From Bacteroidota bacterium (GTDB taxonomy: Bacteria; Bacteroidota; Bacteroidia; Bacteroidales; GCA-2748055), in NCBI GenBank assembly GCA_030592605.1, contig JAUVIT010000083.1, forward strand, positions 1 through 7,101: 7,101 nucleotides of DNA, read 5' to 3'. The translations under genes and the position numbers were made by a program. The notes under the pieces are model-generated. The model saw only the letters and a program-made list of their open reading frames with translations, did no database searches and was not told where the DNA came from. Position 1 is the stretch's first letter. Each line of letters begins with the position of its first letter. Positions 1 through 5,060 of this stretch are shown here, piece by piece.

Positions 1-864
1 CTTTACATTAGAAGCCTTCTGTAGTCTGGGGAATGAAATGGTATGGGGCCCCACATTGTAAACCGCCTCCAGGTGGTTTACATGCCGGATCAGTCCCAGC
101 ACCTCAAAACGCCAGTCGTAAAGACCAAATAGTGCCCCGATCCCAACATCATCGATTCCTGCCTCCTGGGCACGATCCAGCGCGGATATCCTCCAATCAT
201 AATCCTTCTTTACACCACCTGTATGGTAGATGGAGTAAGCCCCACGGTGGTAAGTCTCCTGGAATACCTGGTAGGTACCGATCCCGGCATCCAGCACCGT
301 TTTGAAACCCTGGATATCCAAAGGAGCTGCATTGATATTGACACGGCGTATCTCCCCGTTCCCCTTCTTTACCTTATAAACGGTTCTCACGGTATCGGCA
401 ATAAATTCCGGTGTATACTTGGGATGTTCTCCATAGACCAGGATCAGCCTCTTTTGTCCCATCTCCTCCAGCATCTCCACCTCCTGTACGAGCTCGGGAT
501 TGCTCAGAGTGGTGCGTTTCTGGCTCTTATTGGCCGCACGGAAACCACAATACTCACAATTGTTAATGCATAGGTTCCCCACATAGAGGGGGGCAAACAG
601 AACGATCCGCTTCCCATAAACCTGCTCCTTCAGCTTTCGTGCACCCGCCTTGATCTCCTCAACCAGCTCCGGGTCGCTTGCATTAACAAGAACAGCAGTC
701 TCCTGCATGGTGAGTCGCTTTTTACTTAAAGATTTTGCAATTATTTCACGGACCAGTGCATGGTTGGGTTGGGCCCCTGCCAGGATAGCCTCGATCTCCT
801 TTTCAGAGATAAACGGGACCATGGCCTTATCTTCAATGGCATAAGCCTGAGGATCGTAGATCAT
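1..864 (-). CDS. hydG: [FeFe]-hydrogenase maturase HydG, N-terminal part (3' end outside window)
   Basis: HydG is a radical SAM tyrosine lyase that splits tyrosine to p-cresol plus dehydroglycine and builds the Fe-CO-CN unit for the [FeFe]-hydrogenase H-cluster in the cytoplasm. The visible 288 codons read open from ATG 864-862 to the window edge. The radical SAM motif is CINNCEYC, with cysteines 99, 103 and 106, preceded by APLYVGN. Further HydG blocks are GIGTYQVFQETYH (194-206), AGIDDVGIGALFGL and, at the edge, GPHTISFPR. These distinguish it from the paralogue ThiH. HydG is usually about 470 residues, so the C-terminal domain with its second iron-sulfur cluster site lies outside. The start is chosen because MIYDPQAY followed by PFIS matches how HydG proteins normally begin, and stop codons lie just upstream in frame. 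No Shine-Dalgarno is present. A matching promoter sits about 130 bp upstream. Other hyd genes may follow to the left, but none is visible. Confidence 0.96.
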   Translation of the reverse strand, partial: MIYDPQAYAIEDKAMVPFISEKEIEAILAGAQPNHALVREIIAKSLSKKRLTMQETAVLVNASDPELVEEIKAGARKLKEQVYGKRIVLFAPLYVGNLCINNCEYCGFRAANKSQKRTTLSNPELVQEVEMLEEMGQKRLILVYGEHPKYTPEFIADTVRTVYKVKKGNGEIRRVNINAAPLDIQGFKTVLDAGIGTYQVFQETYHRGAYSIYHTGGVKKDYDWRISALDRAQEAGIDDVGIGALFGLYDWRFEVLGLIRHVNHLEAVYNVGPHTISFPRLQKASNVK

Positions 865-996
865 TAATAAGCGTTTACGAGCCTTTGGAATCAATAAAGA
901 AAACTGTTCAATTAGAACTCTTTACCTTCAGATCTTCCTCCGGATCAGATTATTATTGATGCCTTAAGGCCAGATTAGCCAACCTTTCAGCGAGCA

Positions 997-1027
997 CAAA
1001 TATATATATTGTTATTTGAATAACAAA
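997..1027 (-). promoter_or_regulatory. Bacteroidota-type promoter for hydG
   Basis: Read on the minus strand this is TTTG (1027-1024), 19 bp, then TATATTTG (1004-997). It fits the Bacteroidota primary-sigma consensus of a TTTG -33 box, a spacer of about 19-21 bp and a TAnnTTTG -7 box at every fixed position. Transcription would start near 990, giving hydG a leader of about 125 nt. I see no ATG-started upstream reading frame in that leader. The call rests on consensus match and position only. Confidence 0.6.
1009..1026. promoter_or_regulatory. 18-bp inverted repeat between divergent promoters, candidate operator
   Basis: TTGTTATT-TG-AATAACAA is a perfect dyad with 8-bp arms and a 2-bp centre. 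It covers the rightward -33 box completely and three of the four bases of the leftward hydG -33 box. Viewed as TGTTA-N6-TAACA it has the 5-6-5 half-site geometry used by Crp/Fnr-family dimers, but the bases are not a canonical Crp or Fnr site, so the regulator is unknown. It is AT-rich, so a chance dyad in a promoter region is possible. Confidence 0.45.
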
Positions 1028-1047
1028 GTGAATTCTGACAATATTTG
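1015..1047 (+). promoter_or_regulatory. Bacteroidota-type promoter for the secreted-protein/beta-barrel gene pair
   Basis: On the plus strand, TTTG (1015-1018), 21 bp, then AATATTTG (1040-1047) match the TTTG/TAnnTTTG consensus with one mismatch, the first T of the -7 box. Transcription would begin around 1053. That leaves only about 10 nt before the ATG at 1064 and argues against the upstream in-frame ATG at 1016. This promoter interlocks with the leftward hydG promoter: the hydG -33 box lies inside its spacer. Confidence 0.4.
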
Positions 1048-1063
1048 CTACTTTTATCCACAC

Positions 1064-1990
1064 ATGAAATCCGCTTATATATTCTTTGCTCTGGCACTCC
1101 TGCTGGGCCAGCTTAATGAAGTGGAGGCCCAGGAGCCCGGGCTCACCTACAACTTGCAAGTTGGCGAAAGCTATTACCTGGAAACAGACCTGCAGCAAAG
1201 CACTCACTCCGAATCCGTCGACAGTGAAGAAATCTCCTTCTACAACCTCACCCGGATGGAATTCAGTGTGGATAAAATAGACTCGGCTAAGCAGTTCCAT
1301 ATGAGCGTAAGGTACAGGGACCTGCTGATCTCCATGCTGGCACCACAGCTGCATATAGATATCAGCTCCGACTCAGGAAAAGACTCTTTGTTCACTGAGA
1401 TGGTAAATATGCTGGAACAGCATACCTTTTCTATGGTGATGACAGCCCGCGGCGAACTGGTAAGCGTGGAGGGACTGGATGAACTTTTTGCTTCTCTGTC
1501 GAATCTTCAGGTAAGCGATACCATTGAACAACAGGTTATTATGAAGACTCTGGAGGAAGCCTACGGACCCGATGCTTTCAAAAGCCTCTGTAATGTGTTT
1601 GTTTGGATCTACCCGGTCATAACTCCAATGAGCAACTGGACCAATGACATTACCTATTATTTTAACACCAAGGCGGTAAAGATGGTCAACCGCTACTTTC
1701 TTACAAAAACCACTGATGATCTGGTGGTGATCCAGGGCATGGGCATGCTGAACTCCACAAAGGAATTTTTTGAAACCACCGGGATGGGAGATGTTAAGTC
1801 GGCTGTTTCAGGAAGCCAGACTTACGATTTCCATATGGACCCGGAGACCGGATGGTTGAAACGCTGCGTTTCGCGTCAGCGGGTAATCATAGAAACCACT
1901 ATTCTGAAGAGTAACTATTTTCCACCCGGACTCAAGATCCCCTCCTATACCGAAACTGCTTTCGAGGTCACCGGGGGCAGACTGGACTAA
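1064..1990 (+). CDS. Secreted protein of unknown function, DUF6263-like
   Basis: This is a 308-residue exported protein of no assigned function. Residues 1-22 are a clear signal peptide (MKSAYIFFALALLLG, then EVEA before Q), with no lipobox cysteine, so it is probably periplasmic or surface-associated. The mature part is rich in beta-strand-like alternation. It has a layout I associate with Bacteroidota proteins of the DUF6263 type: an early VGESYYLETD block, a central SMVMTARGELVSVEGLDELF block, a later SNWTND tryptophan block, and a closing YDFHMDPETGWLKR block resembling 'LDLKTGW'. That family link is from memory of the pattern, not a search. An in-frame ATG at 1016 would add 16 residues ahead of the signal peptide. 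I reject it because it lies inside the predicted -33 box and would bury the signal sequence. The gene ends 18 bp before the beta-barrel gene, suggesting co-transcription. Confidence 0.7.
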   Translation: MKSAYIFFALALLLGQLNEVEAQEPGLTYNLQVGESYYLETDLQQSTHSESVDSEEISFYNLTRMEFSVDKIDSAKQFHMSVRYRDLLISMLAPQLHIDISSDSGKDSLFTEMVNMLEQHTFSMVMTARGELVSVEGLDELFASLSNLQVSDTIEQQVIMKTLEEAYGPDAFKSLCNVFVWIYPVITPMSNWTNDITYYFNTKAVKMVNRYFLTKTTDDLVVIQGMGMLNSTKEFFETTGMGDVKSAVSGSQTYDFHMDPETGWLKRCVSRQRVIIETTILKSNYFPPGLKIPSYTETAFEVTGGRLD

Positions 1991-2008
1991 TAGTGAAACT
2001 AAAAGAAG

Positions 2009-2479
2009 ATGAAAGGGACAAAAAAAACATTCATGCTTGTGATGGCCATGATGCTCTCACTTTTCACTTTGCAGGCTAAGCTACAGGCACAACCATACAT
2101 GCACAGCGCCGGCATACGGGCCGGATACTCCAGTGGTATCAGCTATAAAGGATTCCGACTGCACAGAATGTCAGCTTTCGAAGTAGATTTCCTGTATAAC
2201 AAACATGGTTTAAACCTGGGTGCACTCTATGAGTACCACCTGGAACCCTTTAAGAAAAGTACGAGAACCTTCATCTATCTGGGGGGCGGGGCCTTTGGAG
2301 GTCAGTGGGATGAGGAGTTTTCACTTGGAGTTGCGGCAGTGGCCGGTATTGAGTATACACTCAGGGATCTACCACTAAATTTCAGTTTCGACTGGAAACC
2401 CATGCTCAATATTTACGCGGTTTTGGAACCCGATTGGCTGGATTTTGGACTCTCCATCAGGTATCGCTTTAGCAGGTAA
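2009..2479 (+). CDS. Small outer-membrane beta-barrel protein
   Basis: This is a 156-residue protein with a basic N-terminus (MKGTKK), a hydrophobic core and a likely signal peptidase I site after LQA (residue 27). The remaining roughly 129 residues show repeated amphipathic strands with glycine and aromatic residues: AGIRAGYSSGISYKGF, GLNLGALYEYHL, TFIYLGGGAFGG, LGVAAVAGIEYTL, PLNFSFDWKP and, last, FGLSIRYRFSR. The strand count and size fit an eight-stranded barrel. The aromatic-rich last strand, with phenylalanine near the C-terminus, is typical for outer-membrane assembly. The 'LPLNFSFDWKP...LSIRYRF' ending is common in small Bacteroidota barrel proteins whose function is mostly unknown. 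It follows the secreted-protein gene by 18 bp, with an A-rich stretch before the ATG and no true Shine-Dalgarno. The two may form an envelope module, but no substrate or partner can be named. Confidence 0.75.
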   Translation: MKGTKKTFMLVMAMMLSLFTLQAKLQAQPYMHSAGIRAGYSSGISYKGFRLHRMSAFEVDFLYNKHGLNLGALYEYHLEPFKKSTRTFIYLGGGAFGGQWDEEFSLGVAAVAGIEYTLRDLPLNFSFDWKPMLNIYAVLEPDWLDFGLSIRYRFSR

Positions 2480-2500
2480 TCCTTTTCTTTTACCTGAAAG

Positions 2501-2531
2501 TACCATATATTTATAGATATTGGTATCTTTC
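2501..2531. promoter_or_regulatory. AT-rich spacer with weak dyad and partial -7 box before the PLP-enzyme gene
   Basis: The 68-bp gap before 2548 contains TATCTTTC (2524-2531), which matches TAnnTTTG at all but the last base. I found no well-spaced TTTG upstream of it. An imperfect inverted repeat, TACCA (2501-2505) with TGGTA (2521-2525), surrounds an AT-rich centre. The PLP-enzyme gene could be transcribed from here or by read-through from the beta-barrel gene. No intrinsic terminator separates the two. Confidence 0.2.
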
Positions 2532-2547
2532 ACTAAATCGTGTTGCT

Positions 2548-3489
2548 ATGATCCCAGCTCTTAAAGATGTTCAGGCGGCTGTCAAAAGAATCGCTCCCTA
2601 TGTCCACAATACCCCGGTGCTAACCTCAGCCACCATTGATGCGATGCTTAAAGCCACTGTCTATTTTAAATGCGAAAACTTCCAGCGCGGAGGGGCCTTT
2701 AAAATCAGAGGAGCAGTTAATGCCATTCTTCAGCTATCTGAAGATGAAAGAGCCCGTGGTGTGATCACACACTCCTCGGGTAATTTTGCAGCAGCCCTTG
2801 CCCTGGCTGCCAGTGCACTGAATACCAAGGCCTATATTGTAATGCCATCCAATGCTCCATCTGTAAAGCGGGATGCTGTGGCTGGATACGGTGCCCAGAT
2901 TATTGATTGTGAACCAACGCTTAAAAGCCGGGAATCAACTTTGATAGCAGAGCAGAAAAAAAAGGGAGCAACTTTTATCCATCCTTCCAACGATATGAAT
3001 GTCATACTAGGACACGCAACTGCTGTCATGGAGCTTGCAAAAGAGGCTAAGCAACTGGATGTGGTCATTGCCCCGGTGGGCGGAGGCGGACTCCTGGCAG
3101 GAACAGCACTGGCCGTTAATCACCTGCACTACTATATTGAAACAATTGGAGCCGAACCTTTTGGAGCCGATGACGCCTATCTATCGCTTAAAACCGGGAA
3201 GATACAACCCAGTATCAATCCAAAGACCATTGCAGATGGCTTGAAAACTCAACTGGGCGATCTGAATTTTCCCATCATCCAGAAACTGGTCAGTAAGATT
3301 ATCCGGGTCGAAGAGAATGAGATTATAGAGGCCATGAAATTCATCTGGGAACGCATGAAAATCGTCATAGAACCCTCCAGTGCTGTGGCAGTAGCAGCCA
3401 TATTCAGAAACAGTACTGAGTTTAAAAACAGAAAGGTCGGGGTAATCCTCTCCGGAGGCAATGTGGATCTCTCAAATCTTCCCTTTTAA
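2548..3489 (+). CDS. Serine racemase / threonine dehydratase-like PLP enzyme
   Basis: This 313-residue fold-type II PLP enzyme most resembles serine racemase and short catabolic threonine dehydratases. Such enzymes racemise serine or deaminate serine/threonine to pyruvate/2-oxobutyrate in the cytoplasm. The Schiff-base lysine is K52 in AFKIRGA. HSSGN (75-79) is the substrate/cofactor loop, with S77 at the position of the serine racemase catalytic serine. GGGG (178-181) binds the PLP phosphate, and LSGGNVDL closes the protein. E203 and D209 in AEPFGADD sit where serine racemases bind a divalent metal, and TIADGLK, IWERMK and EPSSAV also match. It lacks the C-terminal ACT-like regulatory domain of biosynthetic IlvA. 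Two near-invariant spots differ: SSGNF replaces SSGNH, and GHAT replaces GQGT. The start fits the family, since LKDVQAAVKRIAPYVHNTPVLTS-like N-termini are standard. Racemase and dehydratase activity cannot be told apart from sequence. Confidence 0.87.
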   Translation: MIPALKDVQAAVKRIAPYVHNTPVLTSATIDAMLKATVYFKCENFQRGGAFKIRGAVNAILQLSEDERARGVITHSSGNFAAALALAASALNTKAYIVMPSNAPSVKRDAVAGYGAQIIDCEPTLKSRESTLIAEQKKKGATFIHPSNDMNVILGHATAVMELAKEAKQLDVVIAPVGGGGLLAGTALAVNHLHYYIETIGAEPFGADDAYLSLKTGKIQPSINPKTIADGLKTQLGDLNFPIIQKLVSKIIRVEENEIIEAMKFIWERMKIVIEPSSAVAVAAIFRNSTEFKNRKVGVILSGGNVDLSNLPF

Positions 3490-3601
3490 AAAAGTTTCTA
3501 AAAATATATGGGTGTGACGCTGATATGGGCTCTGTGAGCACATTAAGCAGTACATGTGTTAAATAACATAGATTTGGGCCGGTGTTGACTTTTAAATCAT
3601 A

Positions 3602-3609
3602 TATATTTG
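3602..3609 (+). promoter_or_regulatory. -7 box TATATTTG upstream of the sigma-factor operon
   Basis: TATATTTG is a perfect match to the Bacteroidota TAnnTTTG -7 element. Neither nearby -33 candidate is ideally spaced: TTG of TTGACT (3585-3587) is 14 bp away and TTTG (3573-3576) is 25 bp away, against an expected 19-21. Transcription would start near 3615, about 105 nt before the sigma-factor ATG and upstream of the terminator hairpin at 3674-3707. It is the only good promoter element I see for the downstream genes. Confidence 0.4.
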
Positions 3610-3614
3610 CATCT

Positions 3615-3707
3615 AGCACTTTTGGAAAAGGTAATCCTCTTTTCTACTTGCGAACTAAAACTACTACTATCCGGGCAGGTGATTTTGAATCACCTGCCTA
3701 TTTTTTT
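3615..3707 (+). ncRNA. Candidate structured leader or small RNA ending at an intrinsic terminator
   Basis: A transcript begun at the TATATTTG box would run about 90 nt and stop at the strong hairpin and T-tract. It has no ATG-started frame. A first hairpin can form from TGGAAAAG (3623-3630) with CTTTTCTA (3639-3646): eight pairs including one G-T, and an eight-base loop. A linker containing a run of ACT repeats follows, then the terminator. Either this is a free small RNA, or it is an attenuator-type 5' leader of the sigma gene whose termination must be overcome for expression. No known riboswitch class was recognised. Both ends are inferred. Confidence 0.3.
3674..3707 (+). terminator. Strong intrinsic terminator directly before the sigma-factor gene
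   Basis: GGCAGGTGATT (3674-3684), loop TTG, then AATCACCTGCC (3688-3698) make an 11-bp perfect stem, followed by TA and seven Ts (3701-3707). CTATC (3667-3671) and GATAG (3708-3712) could form a further outer stem around it. The T-tract follows on the plus strand only. It may end transcription from the PLP-enzyme gene, a short RNA starting near 3615, or both. Only 12 bp separate the T-tract from the ATG at 3720, so no separate promoter fits in between. Confidence 0.85.
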
Positions 3708-3719
3708 GATAGCTGAGAA

Positions 3720-4298
3720 ATGAAATACCCTTCCAATACCGATATTATTAAAGGGATCAGAAACCATGATTCTTCCATCCTCCAGCATGTCTATGATATC
3801 CACTATCCCATCATAGAAGGATACATCACGCACAACCAGGGATCGAGGGAGCAGGCCCGGGATATTTTCCAGGATGCGATGATCATTGTATACAAGCGAG
3901 TAAAATCAAACGAACTGGAGTTAAGCTGCAAATTTGGTACCTATCTCTATGCCATCTGTAAAAACATCTGGATGCAGGAACGTAAAAAATATTTGCAGCG
4001 CAGCGAAAAACTGCGTCATCAGCCCCTTGAGGTACATGATCCAGGACCTGCAGAAGACCCCCTGCTTCAGAATCACCTTACCGATCTGTTTAATAAGCAT
4101 TTTGATGCCTTAAGCAAGGATTGTCAAAAGATCCTCTCCATGTATTTCAATAATTTTAGCGTGGAAGATATCCGGGCTGCCATGAATTACAAGGATCTTC
4201 ATCACACAGCAGACAGAAAATACAGATGCAAGAAGAGCCTGATAAACAGGATTGTGAATGACCCCCTATTTAAACGACTAAAAAATGAGCTACATTGA
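3720..4298 (+). CDS. ECF-like RNA polymerase sigma factor
   Basis: This 192-residue protein has the two-domain layout of ECF (group 4) sigma factors, which direct RNA polymerase to a dedicated promoter set. Region 2 spans about residues 18-92, with the core-binding and -10-recognising helices in REQARDIFQDAMIIVYKRV and FGTYLYAICKNIWMQERKK. A linker of about 25 residues with a DPGPAEDP stretch follows. Region 4, the -35-recognising helix-turn-helix, spans about 118-180: LSKDCQKILSMYFNNFSVED, then IRAAMNY and a basic helix (TADRKYRCKKSLINRI). The RKYRCKK recognition end is characteristic of the Bacteroidota sigma group found next to TPR-type anti-sigma proteins. Its stop codon overlaps the next gene by 14 bp, implying translational coupling and a cognate sigma/anti-sigma pair. 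A terminator lies just before it, so expression probably depends on read-through. The target promoters cannot be deduced here. Confidence 0.87.
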   Translation: MKYPSNTDIIKGIRNHDSSILQHVYDIHYPIIEGYITHNQGSREQARDIFQDAMIIVYKRVKSNELELSCKFGTYLYAICKNIWMQERKKYLQRSEKLRHQPLEVHDPGPAEDPLLQNHLTDLFNKHFDALSKDCQKILSMYFNNFSVEDIRAAMNYKDLHHTADRKYRCKKSLINRIVNDPLFKRLKNELH

Positions 4299-5028
4299 TC
4301 TTATTATCAAATATTTGTCGGGCGACCTCAGCCGGGAAGAGGCCACTTCCTTCGAAAAGGAGCTGGAATCCAATAAGGCGCTAAGGGAAGCATTTGAGGC
4401 ACAATCGGCAGCTTATGAGTTGATCGGTGATCAATTGCAAAAGCGGGACCAAAAGGCATTCAGAGCGAAACTCCAGGAGGCCATGAGTCACGATGCCCCC
4501 ATATCAGATTCACGAAAAGCGGGTTTCCGGTCCTGGTGGTATATCCCTCCGGCTGTGGCTTGCTCACTGGCCATTTTCTTCATTGTTCTTTTGAGTCATC
4601 CTGGAAATGAAAGAATACTTTCCAGATACCATCATCCCACAAAGGATCCGGTCATACTTGCCTACTTCCAGGATACCCGGGGAGAATCCGAACCCGGAAT
4701 TGCTCAGTACCGACAGCGCAACTATAAGCAATCCATGGAACTGCTCTCAATACGGATCACCCAGGAGCGGGATAATAAACTGATCTTGCTTTACTACCTG
4801 CTTTCGGCCATGGAACTGGACCGTCAGCAGGAGGCCCTGGTGCTGGTCAGGGTAGAGCATTCTTCCCCTATGGATCCGCTTGATCAAAGCATATATTGGT
4901 ACGCTTCCCTTGCACTCATAAAATCAGACAGGCGGGAAGCTGCACTGGAGCAGCTCCATCCATTAACTGTGCATGAGGGACCGTACCATTCTGATGCCAT
5001 CAAACTGGAAAAGGTATTGTTAAAATAA
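4285..5028 (+). CDS. Anti-sigma-like single-pass membrane protein with TPR-like C-terminal domain
   Basis: This 247-residue protein is the probable membrane anchor and regulator of the sigma factor encoded just before it. Residues 1-48 (IIKYLSGDLSREEATSFEKE, then LESNKALREAFEAQ) match the short helical N-terminus of Bacteroidota anti-sigma proteins. That segment lacks the His/Cys zinc-binding motif of ZAS-type anti-sigmas. One transmembrane helix lies at about 85-104 (YIPPAVACSLAIFFIVLL), placing the N-terminus in the cytoplasm and residues 105-247 in the periplasm. The periplasmic part is TPR-like: AQYRQRNYKQSMELL, LLYYLLSAMELDRQQEAL, IYWYASLALIKSDRREAALE and a final DAIKLEKVLLK, echoing the usual 'YxxGxYxxAixxL' repeats. 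It may sense a peptide or protein signal and release the sigma factor; that role is inferred from family and position. The start overlaps the sigma gene by 14 bp, and the exporter gene begins 32 bp after its stop. Confidence 0.75.
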   Translation: MSYIDLIIKYLSGDLSREEATSFEKELESNKALREAFEAQSAAYELIGDQLQKRDQKAFRAKLQEAMSHDAPISDSRKAGFRSWWYIPPAVACSLAIFFIVLLSHPGNERILSRYHHPTKDPVILAYFQDTRGESEPGIAQYRQRNYKQSMELLSIRITQERDNKLILLYYLLSAMELDRQQEALVLVRVEHSSPMDPLDQSIYWYASLALIKSDRREAALEQLHPLTVHEGPYHSDAIKLEKVLLK

Positions 5029-5060
5029 TTCTTAATTTAGAGGCATAAGTCATTGGAAAT

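Noticed and set aside
33..844. Plus-strand open frames opposite hydG (around 33-305, 223-573 and 650-844)
   Set aside because: They lie entirely antisense to a strongly recognised HydG frame and their translations show no domain or natural composition.
1..864. ThiH (thiamine synthesis) as an alternative identity for the left-hand radical SAM gene
   Set aside because: The GIGTYQVFQETYH, IDDVGIGALFGL and GPHTISFPR blocks and the N-terminal extension fit HydG better than ThiH.
961..970. Perfect 10-bp palindrome GCCTTAAGGC in the hydG leader
   Set aside because: It has no loop, so it cannot form a useful RNA hairpin. It lies downstream of the predicted start site and is short enough to be chance.
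1016..1063. Upstream in-frame ATG at 1016 as the start of the secreted protein
   Set aside because: It falls within the predicted -33 box, and the extra 16 residues would precede an otherwise perfect signal peptide at 1064.
953..1354. Minus-strand 133-residue open frame across the start of the secreted-protein gene
   Set aside because: It overlaps a gene with a clear signal peptide and promoter, and its product has no recognisable features. It is an antisense shadow.
3490..3600. Possible small gene or leader-peptide precursor after the PLP-enzyme gene
   Set aside because: The only ATG-started frames are about ten codons or less, with no double-glycine motif or Cys-rich core. Paired ATATGGG copies here look incidental.
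5029..5060. Separate promoter or peptide gene between the anti-sigma-like and exporter genes
   Set aside because: The 32-bp gap is too short for a peptide gene and contains no TAnnTTTG box. Co-transcription is simpler.
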